A stretch of 64,000 nucleotides of DNA from Salvelinus alpinus (GCF_045679555.1 NC_092091.1:76094730-76158729), one strand, 5' to 3'. Counted from the first letter of the stretch, positions 9,296 through 21,162 are shown. The notes: generated by a model from the letters alone, not told the origin. Numbers and translations are program-made.

Positions 9296-11850
9296 TCAGT
9301 TAGAAAGGTAAACATACAGTAGATATTACCATTAAGAGTCAGTTAGAAAGGTAATCATACAGTAGATATTACCATTAGGAGTCAGTTAGAAAGGTAATCA
9401 TACAGTAGATATTACCATTAGGAGTCAGTTAGAAAGGTAATCATACAGTAGATATTACCATTAGGGGTCAGTTAGAAAGGTAATCACACAGTAGATATTA
9501 CCATTAGGAGTCAGTTAGAAAGGTAATCACACAGTAGATATTACCATTAGGAGTCAGTTAGAAAGGTAATCATACAGTAGATATTACCATTAGGAGTCAG
9601 TTAGAAAGGTAATCATACAGTAGATATTACCATTAGGAGTCAGTTAGAAAGGTAATCATACAGTAGATATTACCATTAGGAGTCAGTTAGAAAGGTAATC
9701 ATACAGTAGATATTACCATTAGGGGTCAGTTAGAAAGGTAATCACACAGTAGATATTACCATTAGGAGTCAGTTAGAAAGGTAATCACACAGTAGATATT
9801 ACCATTAGGAGTCAGTTAGAAAGGTAATCATACAGTAGATATTACCATTAGGAGTCAGTTAGAAAGGTAATCATACAGTAGATATTACCATTAGGAGTCA
9901 GTTAGAAAGGTAATCATACAGTAGATATTACCATTAGTAGTCAGTTAGAAAGGTAATCATAGAGTAGATATTACCATTAGGAGTCAGTTAGAAAGGTAAT
10001 CATACAGTAGATATTACCATTAGGAGTCAGTTAGAAAGGTAATCATACAGTAGATATTACCATTAGGAGTCAGTTAGAAAGGTAATCATACAGTAGATAT
10101 TACCATTAGGAGTCAGTTAGAAAGGTAATCATATAGTAGATATTACCATTAGGAGTCAGTTAGAAAGGTAATCATACAGTAGATATTACCATTAGGAGTC
10201 AGTTAGAAAGGTAATCATACAGTAGATATTACCATTAGGAGTCAGTTAGAAAGGTAATCATACAGTAGATATTACCATTAGGAGTCAGTTAGAAAGGTAA
10301 TCATACAGTAGATATTACCAATAGGAGTCAGTTAGAAAGGTAATCATACAGTAGATATTACCATTAGGAGTCTCTTAAAAGGTAATCATACAGTAGATAT
10401 TACCATTATAGTCAGTTTGAAAGGTAATCATACAGTAGATATTACCATTAGGAGTCAGTTAGAAAGGTAATCATACAGTAGATATTACCATTAGGAGTCA
10501 GTTAGAAAGGTAATCATACAGTAGATATTACCATTAGGAGTCAGTTAGAAAGGTATTCATACAGTAGATATTACCATTAGGAGTCAGTTAGAAAGGTAAT
10601 CATACAGTAGATATTACCATTAGGAGTCAGTTAGAAAGGTAATCATACAGTAGATATTACCATTAGGAGTCAGATAGAAAGGTAATCATACAGCAGATAT
10701 TACCATTAGGAGTCAGTTAGAAAGGTAATATACAGTAGATATTACCATTAGGAGTCAGTTAGAAAGGTAATCATACAGTAGATATTATCATTAGTAGTCA
10801 GTTAGAAAGGTAATCATACAGTAGATATTACCATTAGGAGTCAGATAGAAATGTAATCATACAGTAGATACTACCATTATAGTCAGTTAGAAAGGTAATC
10901 ATACAGTAGATATTACCATTATAGTCAGATAGAAAGGTAATCATACAGTAGATATTACCATTATAGTCAGTTAGAAAGGTAATCATACAGTAGATATTAC
11001 CATTAGGAGTCAGATAGAAAGGTAATCATACAGTAGATATTACCATTAGGAGTCAGTTAGAAAGGTAATCATACAGTAGATATTACCATTAGGAGTCAGT
11101 TAGAAAGGTAATCATACAGTAGATATTACCATTAGGAGTCAGTTAGAAAGGTAATCATACAGTAGATATTACCATTAGGAGTCAGTTAGAAAGGTAATCA
11201 TACAGTAGATATTACCATTATAGTCAGTTAGAAAGGTAATCATACAGTAGATATTACCATTATAGTCAGATAGAAAGGTAATCATACAGTAGATATTACC
11301 ATTATAGTCAGTTAGAAAGGTAATCATACAGTAGATATTACCATTAGGAGTCTGTTAGAAAGGTAATCATACAGTAGATATTACCATTAGGAGTCAGATA
11401 GAAATGTAATCATAAGGTAGATATTACCATTATAGTCAGTTAGAAAGGTAATCATACAGTAGATACTACCATTTTAGTCAGTTAGAAATGTAATCATACA
11501 GTAGATATTGCCATTATAGTCAGTTAGAAAGGTAATCATACAGTAGATATTACCATTATAGTCAGATAGAAAGGTCATCATACAGTAGATATTACCATTA
11601 GGAGTCAGATAGAAAGGTAATCATACAGTAGATATTACCATTAGGAGTCAGTTAGAAATGTAATCATACAGTAGATATTACCATTAGGAGTCAGTTAGAA
11701 AGGTAATCATACAGTAGATATTACCATTAGGAGTCAGTTAGAAAGGTAATCATACAGTAGATATTACCATTAGGAGTCAGTTAGAAATGTAATCATACAG
11801 TAGATATTACCATTAGGAGTCAGTTAGAAAGTTAATCATACAGTAGATTT
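9296..11850 (+). repeat. 43-bp minisatellite, about 60 units, upstream of lectin exon 1
   Basis: The unit core is tagaaaggtaatcatacag plus tagatattaccattaggag; 41-42-bp variants have attatagtcag. The same unit occurs about 24 times at 55083-56118 and once at 14628-14675, each time upstream of a lectin first exon. Here the array reaches to within about 20 bp of the start codon at 11866. Confidence 0.95.
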
Positions 11851-11865
11851 TACTTGTTAGTTAAG

Positions 11866-11968
11866 ATGGCCGACTACATCAACAAACAGGTGATTGAATT
11901 AAAGAAAGTTACTGAAGAAAACCGGAACAAAGCAACGAGGAGTGTGAAGACTGAGACCCATCTCTCAG
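11866..11968 (+). pseudogene. C-type lectin first exon, copy 1
   Basis: ATG in the strong context ttaagATGG opens 34 codons (MADYINKQVIEL...KTETHLS) ending at a cag|gtacaa donor. It is the cytoplasmic tail of a type II lectin receptor, matching exons at 14803, 32893 and 56231. The reading frame is intact. However, the membrane exon expected downstream is deleted: at about 13812 the acceptor tract ctctgca runs straight into sequence normally found about 120 bp past that exon. Only a relic last exon follows at 13924. This copy is probably non-functional. Confidence 0.75.
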
Positions 11969-12096
11969 GTACAAAGAAGTATTTTTCTCTCTCACACACA
12001 CAGATGCAGGCATGAACCGAACGCACACACTAATACCACATAATAGGAAAAACACGTGTACATCCTCTGTGTGGTTCAGTTGGTACGTAGCATAGG

Positions 12097-12394
12097 TGCA
12101 CCCTGACCATGGAGAGCCCTTGGTTCTCCATGATGTTTAGGTCAGAGCGTGACTAGGGGGGTGTTCTAGTCATTTTCTTTCTATGTTTGGGATTGAGTAT
12201 GGTTCCCAATTAGAGGCAGCTAACTGGGGATCATACTTAAGGTGTCCCTGTTCCCACCTGCTTTTGTGGGATATTGTTTTTGAGTTAGTGCATGTTGCAC
12301 CTCAGTACTGCACGTTCGTTGTTTGTTACTTGGTTTGTTTTAAGTTTCACTAATCACGCTGCGCCTTGGTCCGTCTCTCCACACGACCGTGACA
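12097..12394. mobile_element. Short solo-LTR-like insertion (298 bp) with 5-bp target duplication
   Basis: It has ends TGCACCCTGA...CCGTGACA flanked by ATAGG on both sides (12092-12096 and 12395-12399). Paralogous intron-1 sequences at 15065-15110, 33045-33090 and 56575-56625 lack it and serve as empty sites (gttcagttggtac running straight into the next segment). Confidence 0.85.
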
Positions 12395-12544
12395 ATAGGG
12401 TTCAAAACCTGCTGGGTCACGTTCACTAAAATGTATCATTTCAATGTATTTTTTTAGTTTAGTTATTGGAATTACGTGGAACTATTTAAATATGATTAAT
12501 TGAATATAGCCTTTTAAAAACAACAACACAGTGGACACCACACC

Positions 12545-13092
12545 ACTGTTATTGGTAAACAGCTGAGGGTCTGGTAACCTGAAACAGGCTATGTGCACCT
12601 GGTGACCTGCCTGTTATTGGTAAACAGCTGAGGGTCTGGTAACCTGAAACAGGCTCTGTGCACCTGGTGACCTGCCTGTTATTGGTAAACAGCTGAGGGT
12701 CTGGTAACCTGAAACAGGCTCTGTGCACCTGGTGACCTGCCTGTTATTGGTAAACAGCTGAGGGTCTGGTAACCTGAAACAGGCTCTGTGCACCTGGTGA
12801 CCTGCCTGTTATTGGTAAACAGCTGAGGGTCTGGTAACCTGAAACAGGCTCTGTGCACCTGGTGACCTGCCTGTTATTGGTAAACAGCTGAGGGTCTGGT
12901 AACCTGAAACAGGCTCTGTGCACCTGGTGACCTGCCTGTTATTGGTAAACAGCTGAGGGTCTGGTAACCTGAAACAGGCTCTGTGCACCTGGTGACCTGC
13001 CTGTTATTGGTAAACAGCTGAGGGTCTGGTAACCTGAAACAGGCTCTGTGCACCTGGTGACCTGCCTGTTATTGGTAAACAGCTGAGGGGCT
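12545..13092 (+). repeat. 65-bp minisatellite, about 8 units, in lectin intron 1
   Basis: The unit contains ttattggtaaacagctgagg, ctggtaacctgaaacaggct and ctgtgcacctggtgacct. The same unit is present about 3.4 times at 15290-15512 and as a single trace (ggtaaacagctgaggg) at about 56747. Confidence 0.95.
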
Positions 13093-13557
13093 GTAAAAAT
13101 GTAACCACTCTCAAATTCATAGCTACAGTATGTATGCAAGGACTGACCATCCACGATCAAAATGATAGTTTAAACTATCTGAGGCTACACGGTGTTTGTT
13201 TACAATTCCAGGGTAGAACAAGCTTATATTTTGGGTTCTGATGGGGTTAGACTGTTAAACTAAAGTCATGAGGAAATTATAAATTACATTCTTCAATAAT
13301 CCATGGGGGAAATATTATTAATTTAAAAGTTAAATAAAATGTGACAAAACAATCCCTGATTGACCCTTTAAATCATGCTATTGCTATATTGTGTAATTTC
13401 TTCATACAGTAGCTTCCTGTTTATCAGATTTGAGGTGACCACAAGCTTGAGCAAACTGTTGCTGCCAACCCTCAATGGGGGAAAACCAATGACGCAATGG
13501 AAATGTTTGGCTCTCAGAATACTAATCATAATCATTAGTGATGTAGGATGATGGTTT

Positions 13558-13572
13558 GCGTATGTATGTATG

Positions 13573-13606
<34 letters not shown>

Positions 13607-13797
13607 TGTATGTATGTATGTATGTATGTATGTATGTATGTATGTATGTATGTATGTATGTATGTATGTATGTATGTATGTATGTATGTATGTATGTATG
13701 TATGTATGTATGTATGTATGTATGTATGTATGTATGTATGTATGCATGTATGTATGTATGCATGTATGTATGTATGCATGTATGTATGCATGTATGT
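13558..13797 (+). repeat. (TATG)n microsatellite, about 240 bp
   Basis: An almost pure tetranucleotide with a few catg variants at the right end. It lies at the intron end just before where the lectin membrane exon should be. The long reading frames across it in both strands are repeat artefacts. Confidence 0.98.
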
Positions 13798-13923
13798 GTG
13801 TGTGTTCCTCTGCACTATATATTTGCTAGGGTGTCATTTGGGACCCTATTCCATGTATAGTGCATTACTTTTAACCAGGGCCCATAGGATAGATGTGTAT
13901 TTATTATCGCACTATAGTTCTGT

Positions 13924-14002
13924 TCTCACAATCCAAAGAGAATGGTGGGACAATCAGTGTTCATATCCAGTGTACTGGATCTGTGAAAAAGGCTATCTGT
14001 AG
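13924..14002 (+). pseudogene. C-type lectin last-exon relic, + strand
   Basis: It reads WWDNQCSYPVYWICEKGYL then stop, the end of a lectin domain. The QPD/WND part is lost: the WND position is WWDN and the preceding strands are unrelated. It is embedded in a common gggtgccatttggg-type interspersed repeat. It is the better-preserved relative of the minus-strand relic at 7877-7995. Confidence 0.6.
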
Positions 14003-14802
14003 GTACTGCTGTTTAAGGAACTTTTTACTGTTTGTTAATGATGGTCTGAAATCTGATTATATATTTGGGTAGAATGGCTCTATGAACTAGACATTGGAGA
14101 GAAAGGCACGTGCACACACACACACATTGAATCATGCACGCACACAAAACAAATTAGGAATATATCACTCAATAGCTGTTGTCAATGTTAAGACGTACAG
14201 TTCTTTATGTAGCATTTCTTATAGGCTGTACACAAATCTCTCTCCCTCTAGCTCTTTTTATTACCAACATGTCATGTGACTTCCCATGCTTCTGCTAAGT
14301 TTATTTATTATTTCATTTTTTTCATTATCAATTATTATAAATAACTTTTATAAAAAGAAGAACAAAGGCACAGATGAATAAATAAAGGAACATTGTCCTC
14401 TGAGTTCTTCCAGCTTCCTGATTGAATGTGAGTCACGGAGTGCGAGCCATAATGTCACTTCCTTATGAACAATGTCACAAATAGGCCTTGCGAAATATGA
14501 CGTCTTGCTTGAAAGTGATTGGATACTTAAAACGTTCTTTCAATTGCAGTCGATGACAGACAGACAAGAGAGACACCAATGGAGACCCATATCAGAGCAA
14601 CTACTCAACTACTAGTCACTGAAGTTAGAATCATACAGTAGATATTACCATTAGGAGTCAGTTAGAAAGGTAATCATTAGTAAGTTAATACTATAAGTAA
14701 AAGTTAAAATCATATATACTACAATAAAAGGTCAGACAGACTGAATTAGTATATTAATTGATTGATTGGTGTAATCATTGATATTCGGTACGGTTAGTTA
14801 AG
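14003..14802 (+). promoter_or_regulatory. 5' flank of lectin copy 2, with a single minisatellite unit
   Basis: It contains modules shared with 54480-55080 and 62230-62600 (cagcttcctgattgaatgtg, gagccataatgt) and the block caactactcaactactagtc...gaagttagaatcatacag, also at 55056. One 43-bp unit remains at 14628-14675. About 14757-14802 (gattgattgg...tgatattcggtacgg) is nearly identical ahead of the exons at 32893 and 56231 and is a good candidate for core promoter or 5' UTR. No gene is seen in the first 350 bp. Confidence 0.5.
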
Positions 14803-14905
14803 ATGGCCGACTACGTCAACAAACAGGTGATTGAATTAAACAAAGTTAATGGAGACAACCGGAACAGAGCAACGAGGAGCGTGAAGACTGAGACTCATCT
14901 CTCAG
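14803..14905 (+). pseudogene. C-type lectin first exon, copy 2
   Basis: ATG in agATGG, 34 codons (MADYVNKQVIEL...KTETHLS), donor cag|gtacaa. It pairs in phase with the membrane exon at 17737-17832, but no stalk or lectin-domain exon follows in this orientation before an inverted duplicon and a serpin relic. The copy is therefore truncated at its 3' side, although its two exons are intact and could be transcribed. Confidence 0.75.
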
Positions 14906-15289
14906 GTACAAAGAATTGTCTTTCTCTCCCTCTCACACACACACAGATGCAGACAGGTATGAGAGCACAAACCGAACGCACACACGTATGCTGACACGCA
15001 CACACACTAATATCACATCATAGAAAAACACTTGTACATGTTTATTGTTCTGTCTTCTGTGTGGTTCAGTTGGTACAGAACCTGGGGTTTACAACCTGCT
15101 GGGGTCACAAACACTAAAATGCATCAATTAAATTGTTTTACTTCAGTTTTTGGAACTACGTAGAACTATTTAATAATCAATTGAAAATAACCTTTTTAAA
15201 CAACAACACAGTGGACACCCTCAGATGTTTACCAATAACAGAAAGGTCACCAGGTGCACAGAGCCTGTTTCAAGCTGTTTCAGGTTGTT

Positions 15290-15512
15290 ATTGGTAAACA
15301 GCTGAGGGTCTGCTAACCTGAAACAGGCTCTGTGCACCTGGTGACCTGCCTGTTATTGGTAAACAGCTGAGGGTCTGGTAACCTGAAACAGGCTCTGTGC
15401 ACCTGGTGACCTGCCTGTTATTGGTAAACAGCTGAGGGTCTGGTAACCTGAAACAGGCTCTGTGCACCTGGTGACCTGCCTGTTATTGGCAAACAGCTGA
15501 GGGTCTGGTAAC
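15290..15512 (+). repeat. 65-bp minisatellite, about 3.4 units
   Basis: Same unit as 12545-13092, at the same intron-1 position of the next lectin copy. A short inverted piece of the unit (accaataac...cacctggtg complement) lies just upstream at 15225-15290. Confidence 0.9.
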
Positions 15513-17323
15513 TATGTAATTCATAGACAGAGCTACAGTATGTATGACTGGTACTGTATGTAATTCATAGACAGAGTTATGTATGACTGGTACTGTATGT
15601 AATTCATAGACAGAACTATGTATGACTGGTACTGTATGTAATTCATAGACAGAACTACAGTATGTATGACTGGTACTGTATGTAATTCATAGACAGAGTT
15701 ATGTATGACTGGTACTGTATGTAATTCATAGACAGATCTATGTATGACTGGTACTGTATGTAATTCATAGACAGAACTATGTATGACTGGTACTGTATGT
15801 AATTCATAGACAGAACTATGTATGACTGGTACTGTATGTAATTCATAGACAGAACTATGTATGACTGGTACTGTATGTAATTCATAGACAGATCTATGTA
15901 TGACTGGTACTGTATGTAATTCAAAGACAGAACTATGTATGACTGGTACTGTATGTAATTCAAAGACAGAACTATGTATGACTGGTACTGTATGTAATTC
16001 ATAGACAGATCTATGTATGACTGGTACTGTATGTAATTCATAGACAGATCTATGTATGACTGGTACTGTATGTAATTCATAGACAGAACTATGTATGACT
16101 GGTACTGTATGTAATTCATAGACAGAACTATGTATGACTGGTACTGTATGTAATTCATAGACAGATCTATGTATGACTGGTACTGTATGTAATTCATAGA
16201 CAGAACTATGTATGACTGGTACTGTATGTAATTCATAGACAGAACTATGTATGACTGGTACTGTATGTAATTCATAGACAGATCTATGTATGACTGGTAC
16301 TGTATGTAATTCATAGACAGAACTATGTATGACTGGTACTGTGTGTAATTCATAGACAGAACTATGTATGACTGGTACTGTATGTAATTCATAGACAGAA
16401 CTATGTATGACTGGTACTGTATGTAATTCATAGACAGAACTATGTATGACTGGTACTGTATGTAATTCATAGACAGAACTATGTATGACTGGTACTGTAT
16501 GTAATTCATAGACAGATCTATGTATGACTGGTACTGTATGTAATTCATAGACAGAACTATGTATGACTGGTACTGTATGTAATTCATAGACAGAACTATG
16601 TATGACTGGTACTGTATGTAATTCATAGACAGAACTACAGTATGTATGACTGGTACTGTATGTAATTCATAGACAGAACTATGTATGACTGGTACTGTAT
16701 GTAATTCATAGACAGAACTATGTATGACTGGTACTGTATGTAATTCATAGACAGATCTATGTATGACTGGTACTGTATGTAATTCATAGACAGAGTTATG
16801 TATGACTGGTACTGTATGTAATTCATAGACAGATCTATGTATGACTGGTACTGTATGTAATTCATAAACAGAGCTACAGTATGTATGACTGGTACTGTAT
16901 GTAATTCATAGACAGAGTTATGTATGACTGGTACTGTATGTAATTCATAGACAGAACTATGTATGACTGGTACTGTATGTAATTCATAGACAGAACTATG
17001 TATGACTGGTACTGTATGTAATTCATAGACAGAACTATGTATGACTGGTACTGTATGTAATTCATAGACAGATCTATGTATGACTGGTACTGTATGTAAT
17101 TCATAGACAGAGCTACAGTATGTATGACTGGTACTGTATGTAATTCAAAGACAGATCTATGTATGACTGGTACTGTATGTAATTCATAGACAGATCTATG
17201 TATGACTGGTACTGTATGTAATTCATAGACAGAGCTATGTATGACTGGTACTGTATGTAATTCATAGACATAACTATGTATGACTGGTACTGTATGTAAT
17301 TCATAGACAGAACTATGTATGCA
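15513..17323 (+). repeat. 39-bp minisatellite, about 46 units, lectin intron 1
   Basis: The unit contains tatgtatgactggtactgta then tgtaattcatagacagaac. Because 39 is a multiple of three, the minus strand reads an open 13-residue repeat (NYIQYQSYIVLSM) for hundreds of codons. I regard this as an artefact. Single traces of the unit remain at the equivalent position in the other copies (aattcatagctacagtatg). Confidence 0.95.
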
Positions 17324-17736
17324 AGGACTGACCATCCATGAGATCAAAATTATAGTTTTACCCAGTGTTTGTTGACAGTTCCATGGTAGAACAAGCTGAT
17401 ATTTGTGGTCCTGATGGAGTTAAGCTCATGAGGCATTTACAGTAGAAGTTACATTCTTCAAGAATCAATGCGGAAATACAATTCATTTCAAATAATATGT
17501 GAATAATGTGATATAGCAATCACAGATTGCACCTTTAAATTGTGCTACAGGAATCGCAGATTGAGACGTTATATGATGCTTCTGCTATATTGTGTACTTT
17601 TGGAAAATTGTTGCTTCCAACCACAATGGAAATGTTTGGTTCTCAGAAATCTAATATTAGTCGTTAGTGATGTTGGATGATGTTTGTTCTATTTTAATCA
17701 TAATGTAGGATGGTGTGCGTTCCTGTTTCTCTGCAG

Positions 17737-17832
17737 ATGGAAGACTAAGACTCTACAGGATGGCTGCTGTGTGTTTAGGAGGGCTGTGCGTTCTACAAGT
17801 CACTCTCAACATCTCCCTGAGACTGGCTTTCT
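17737..17832 (+). pseudogene. C-type lectin membrane exon, copy 2
   Basis: A ctctgcag acceptor and ttct|gtgagtga donor frame a 96-nt exon encoding DGRLRLYRM then a hydrophobic anchor (AAVCLGGLCVLQVTL) and NISLRLAF. It joins in phase 1 to the exon at 14803-14905. It is intact, but no downstream exons belong to it. Confidence 0.75.
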
Positions 17833-17999
17833 GTGAGTGAGGCCCAAATGACACCCTATTATCACTGTACTTTTGACAGTGCACTATGTAGGGAATAGAG
17901 TGCCATTTGGTACTCTATTCCATTTTCTAACGGACTACATTTGAACAGGGCAGAGATGTATTTTATTATCACACTATAGTTATGTACTCACAAAGCAAG

Positions 18000-19140
18000 T
18001 GTTGAGGTAGGTTCTTTGTTCCTAGTTCTGTACTTACAAATGTTCATAGACTCCGCATGAGTTTCAAGTTTGAGAAAGTTTACAATTTATCCTTCCATTT
18101 CTACCGATCCGCGTGTCAGTTATGATTTTCATTAACACGTTTAAGTGGAACATTTTCATTTAAATAGTAACGTATTTGTTTTTCTAAATAATTGTCACAT
18201 GGTTAATAATACAAAACACAATTACATCATTTAAAAGACGCTCTTATCCAGAACGACTTACAGGGGCAACTAGGAGTAAGTCCCTTAGTCAATGGCACAT
18301 CGACAGATTGTTCACCTAGTATACCGCCCCACCGCTCTAAACCGCTATGCAACCTGCTGCTTCAAACCAGAATTAAAATAATAAAGATCTTAAAATAGAA
18401 ATTCCACTAATAGGAGAGCACGAGCCTCTGCCATATGGACACATGTATACACCGTGATTCATTGGCGTCTAAAGAAATGAGTGGACGAAGAGATATCCTA
18501 AGGCAATGTAGCAGTATTCCAAGAACTTCCATTGTCAACTAGAACAAATAAAATCAGAAAATATCCTGATGAAAATGTAGATTATTTCAATTGCATCCGT
18601 CTCTCTACTTCTCATGTGTGCCTCTCTTTCTACCTTGATCTATCATTAGTGAAGTGCAACATTGTATCAAATCAATCAACTGTATCCAGCCCAATTACTG
18701 TATATAGGAAGGTCCGTCCCGAAGCTAATGCTAGCGAACTTGCAACATTTCATCAACTAGTCTATTCCGGTCCTCAGAGTGTTTTGCTCCAGTGAGCTCA
18801 GGACAGACACAGCTATTCCGGTCCTCAGAGTGTTTTGCTCCAGTGAGCTCAGGACAGACACAGCTATTCCGGTCCTCAGAGTGTTTTGCTCCAGTGAGCT
18901 CAGGACAGACACAGCTTTTCCGGTCCTCAGAGTTTTTTGCTCCAGTGAGCTCAGGACAGACACAGCTTTTCCGGTCCTCAGAGTGTTTTGCTCCAGTGAG
19001 CTCAGGAAAAACACAGCTGTTTTTGCTGGAAGGGAGATGTGCTCAGGTATTTTGTGAAATTTCCACTGAATATACGGGATCCTCAGAGGATGACATTTAG
19101 CTTTTTCACAGGAGGACTGGTGATTATCGAGGGGGAGAGT
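18000..19140 (-). repeat. Duplicon D2, inverted copy of D1/D3
   Basis: Reverse complement of parts of 7090-7690 and 30930-31560: acaatttatccttcc at about 18085, ttgcaacatttcatcaact at 18740 and ggtgattatcgaggg at 19120 match the other two copies in reverse. A small interspersed repeat (gacgctcttatccagaacga) lies at 18232-18370. Confidence 0.65.
18757..19015 (+). repeat. 51-bp minisatellite, 5 units
   Basis: Units begin ctattccggtcctcagagtg and contain tccagtgagctcaggacag. The array grew from unique duplicon sequence: D1 and D3 have one related stretch (aactatgagggcccggaata). Confidence 0.9.
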
Positions 19141-19376
19141 GTTGTAAAGATTTTTCAAATACTGTGAGAAAAGTATGCTGAATAGCTGTGTGAGGTGAAG
19201 AAAAAATGACTTAGAAGCTCAGCTAATTAGTGGTGCTGAGTTTACACGATCAGAAATCAGACATCCCCAAATGGTTACTTTACTACATTTGCCAGTTAGA
19301 CTACTTCTATGCATGCTCTGGCTCCCTGGCTCTGTCAACATTAAGAGGACAGAGAAACCAGATACATGTTCATTGC

Positions 19377-19752
19377 TCAAGTGGAGCGCTGGACAAACTC
19401 AGCCATCAGGCTCTCCTCCAACAGCGTCATGTTGGCAGTGAACTCATCAGGGAGAAACAGAAACATACTGACATCATCCTGCATCTGAAAATCTGCAGAG
19501 ATAGAGAGGGAAGGAGAAAGAGGCAAGGAAAAATACAATGGAGAAGAGGAGAGATCCGATTGGAAAATATAAGTATTTGAAACGTTTCATACAAATGAAC
19601 TGTGTCATTACTGTGCAGCCCAGATCTAAGTTGATTCCCAATTTCACTGGGTAATAGTCCTGGGTGATCATGGCAATGCGGGTGAGCGCCACCCCATCTA
19701 GCTGGAAGTCCTCTTTCCCTTTACTTGGACTGAACCGAGTTATCCATCTATC

Positions 19753-19753
<1 letters not shown>
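19377..19753 (-). pseudogene. serpinf1: Serpin relic resembling serpinf1 (PEDF), two exons
   Basis: On the minus strand, 19753-19612 reads RWITRFSPSKGKEDFQLDG then RIAMITQDYYPVKLG and DLGCT before a |gtaatg donor. 19492-19377 reads QMQDDVSMFLFLPDEF, TANMTLLEESLMAEFVQ, then a stop. These two blocks follow one another in clade F serpins (PEDF), a secreted non-inhibitory serpin. The 5' exon is cut by a (CA)n tract, the 3' exon appears to carry a small frame disturbance at its start and a stop soon after EFVQ, and the reactive-centre region is missing. It is a transposed fragment, not a working gene. Assignment rests on recognisable motifs, not a search. Confidence 0.6.

Positions 19754-19798
<45 letters not shown>
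19754..19798 (+). repeat. (CA)n microsatellite
   Basis: About 22 CA repeats that truncate the serpin relic exon. Confidence 0.97.
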
Positions 19799-19800
<2 letters not shown>

Positions 19801-20138
19801 AATACGAGGCGACAGATGAAAGGTGAAAACAACTTCAGAAGATGAGATAAGGGCTTGAACCCTAGCCCTCTAGTACCTTCGTAGTTGGCAACACCAAGAG
19901 TAACCAAGCCAGAACTTCTTCCCAGGGGCTTTCTCAGTACGCGATCCACCTGCCTGTTTTCAATATTTCCGCAAGGTGGCGCCAACTCTCCATTTTTTGT
20001 AAATGCTCAATACAACGCTCTGATACTTTCAAAGTGGTCCTGATGTTCTTCCGGTAACCAGCGCTTGACATGGGCAGGATCTCACTGGAGCAGAGTACCG
20101 GCACCTCAAATGTTCTACTGCTTGAGCTCCTGTTCCTC
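19799..20138. other. Non-coding stretch, nothing recognised
   Basis: No exon or element boundary is recognised between the (CA)n tract and the TTAA-flanked element. Confidence 0.4.
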
Positions 20139-20142
20139 TTAA

Positions 20143-20942
20143 AACTGCTTACGGCTGAAATCCCGTTAACGGGATCGATTTGACAACAGCCAGTGAAAGT
20201 GCAGGGCGCCAAATTCAAACAACAGAAATCTCATACTTAAAAATCCTCAAACATACAAGTATTTTACACCATTTTAAAGATAAAGTCCATCATTTATGTC
20301 CAAATACCTCCTTTTTGTCCGTGCCTTTAGTTCACAAATCCAAATTCACGATGCGCAGGCCAGAAGAAAAGTCAAAAAAGTCCATTACAGTTTGTACAAA
20401 ATTGTCAAAGCATGTATAGAATCAATCTTTAGGATGTTTTTCACATAAATCTTCAATAACGTTTCAACAGGAGAATTCCTTTGTCTTTAGAAATGCAATG
20501 GAACGCAGCTAGCTCTCACGGCAGCGTGCATGACTGAGCTCATGGCCTTCTGGCAGACCTCTTACTCAATCAGCTCTTATTCTCTCCTCCTTCACAGTAT
20601 AAGCCTGAAACAAGGTTCTAAAGACTGTTACCATCTAGTGGAAGCCTTAGGAAGTGCGGACCAAATTTGCACTGTATCTTGGATAGGCAAAGAGTTGAAA
20701 AACTACAAACCTCAGATTTCCCACTTCCTGGTTGGATTTTTTTCTCAGGTTTTTGCCTGCCATATGAGTTCTGTTATACTCACAGACATCATTCAAACAG
20801 TTTTAGAAACTTCAGAGTGTTTTCTATCCAGATCTACTAATAATATGCATATCTTCGCTTCTGGGCCTGAGTAGCAGGCAGTTTACTCTGGGCACCTTAT
20901 TCATCCAAGCTACTCAATACTGCCCCCAAGCCATAAGAAGTT
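20143..20942 (+). mobile_element. piggyBac-like non-autonomous element, copy 1
   Basis: It is flanked by TTAA on both sides (20139-20142, 20943-20946), with inverted ends AACTGCTTACGG and AACTTCTTATGG. It has no coding capacity. It shares interior blocks with 37798-38812 and, in reverse, with 23885-25740 (ctatccagatctactaata; cctcagatttcccacttcct). The TTAA duplication is the hallmark of piggyBac-type insertion. Confidence 0.7.
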
Positions 20943-21162
20943 TTAAGGAATATCAGCTCAAACGTATTGTGGAGCTCCTACACCTAAATATAAAACAGTA
21001 TCGGAACCCAAAATGAGTAATGGGACCTATTTCAGTCAAAGTCAAGCACTGCCAGTAATGAAAACCATCAATTCTCAAATGTGTTGATTTTTCCAAAAAT
21101 GTGACAAACTAAAAAACTGCATCAGCTCTACTTGACTACACAAGCCAAGTCTACAGTGCATT

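Noticed and set aside
9296-11850. CRISPR-like direct repeats
   Set aside because: Units are contiguous with no unique spacers; this is a eukaryotic minisatellite. The same holds for the arrays at 28.2, 51.4, 55.1 and 62.8 kb.
13368-14002. Long Cys/Met/Tyr/Val or His/Thr/Tyr/Ile repeat proteins on both strands
   Set aside because: Six-frame translation of a (TATG)n microsatellite; only the short lectin relic at its right side has meaning.
15655-17347. Repeat protein of 323 and 157 residues on the minus strand
   Set aside because: Translation of the 39-bp minisatellite, whose length is divisible by three; no start context, splice sites or family match.
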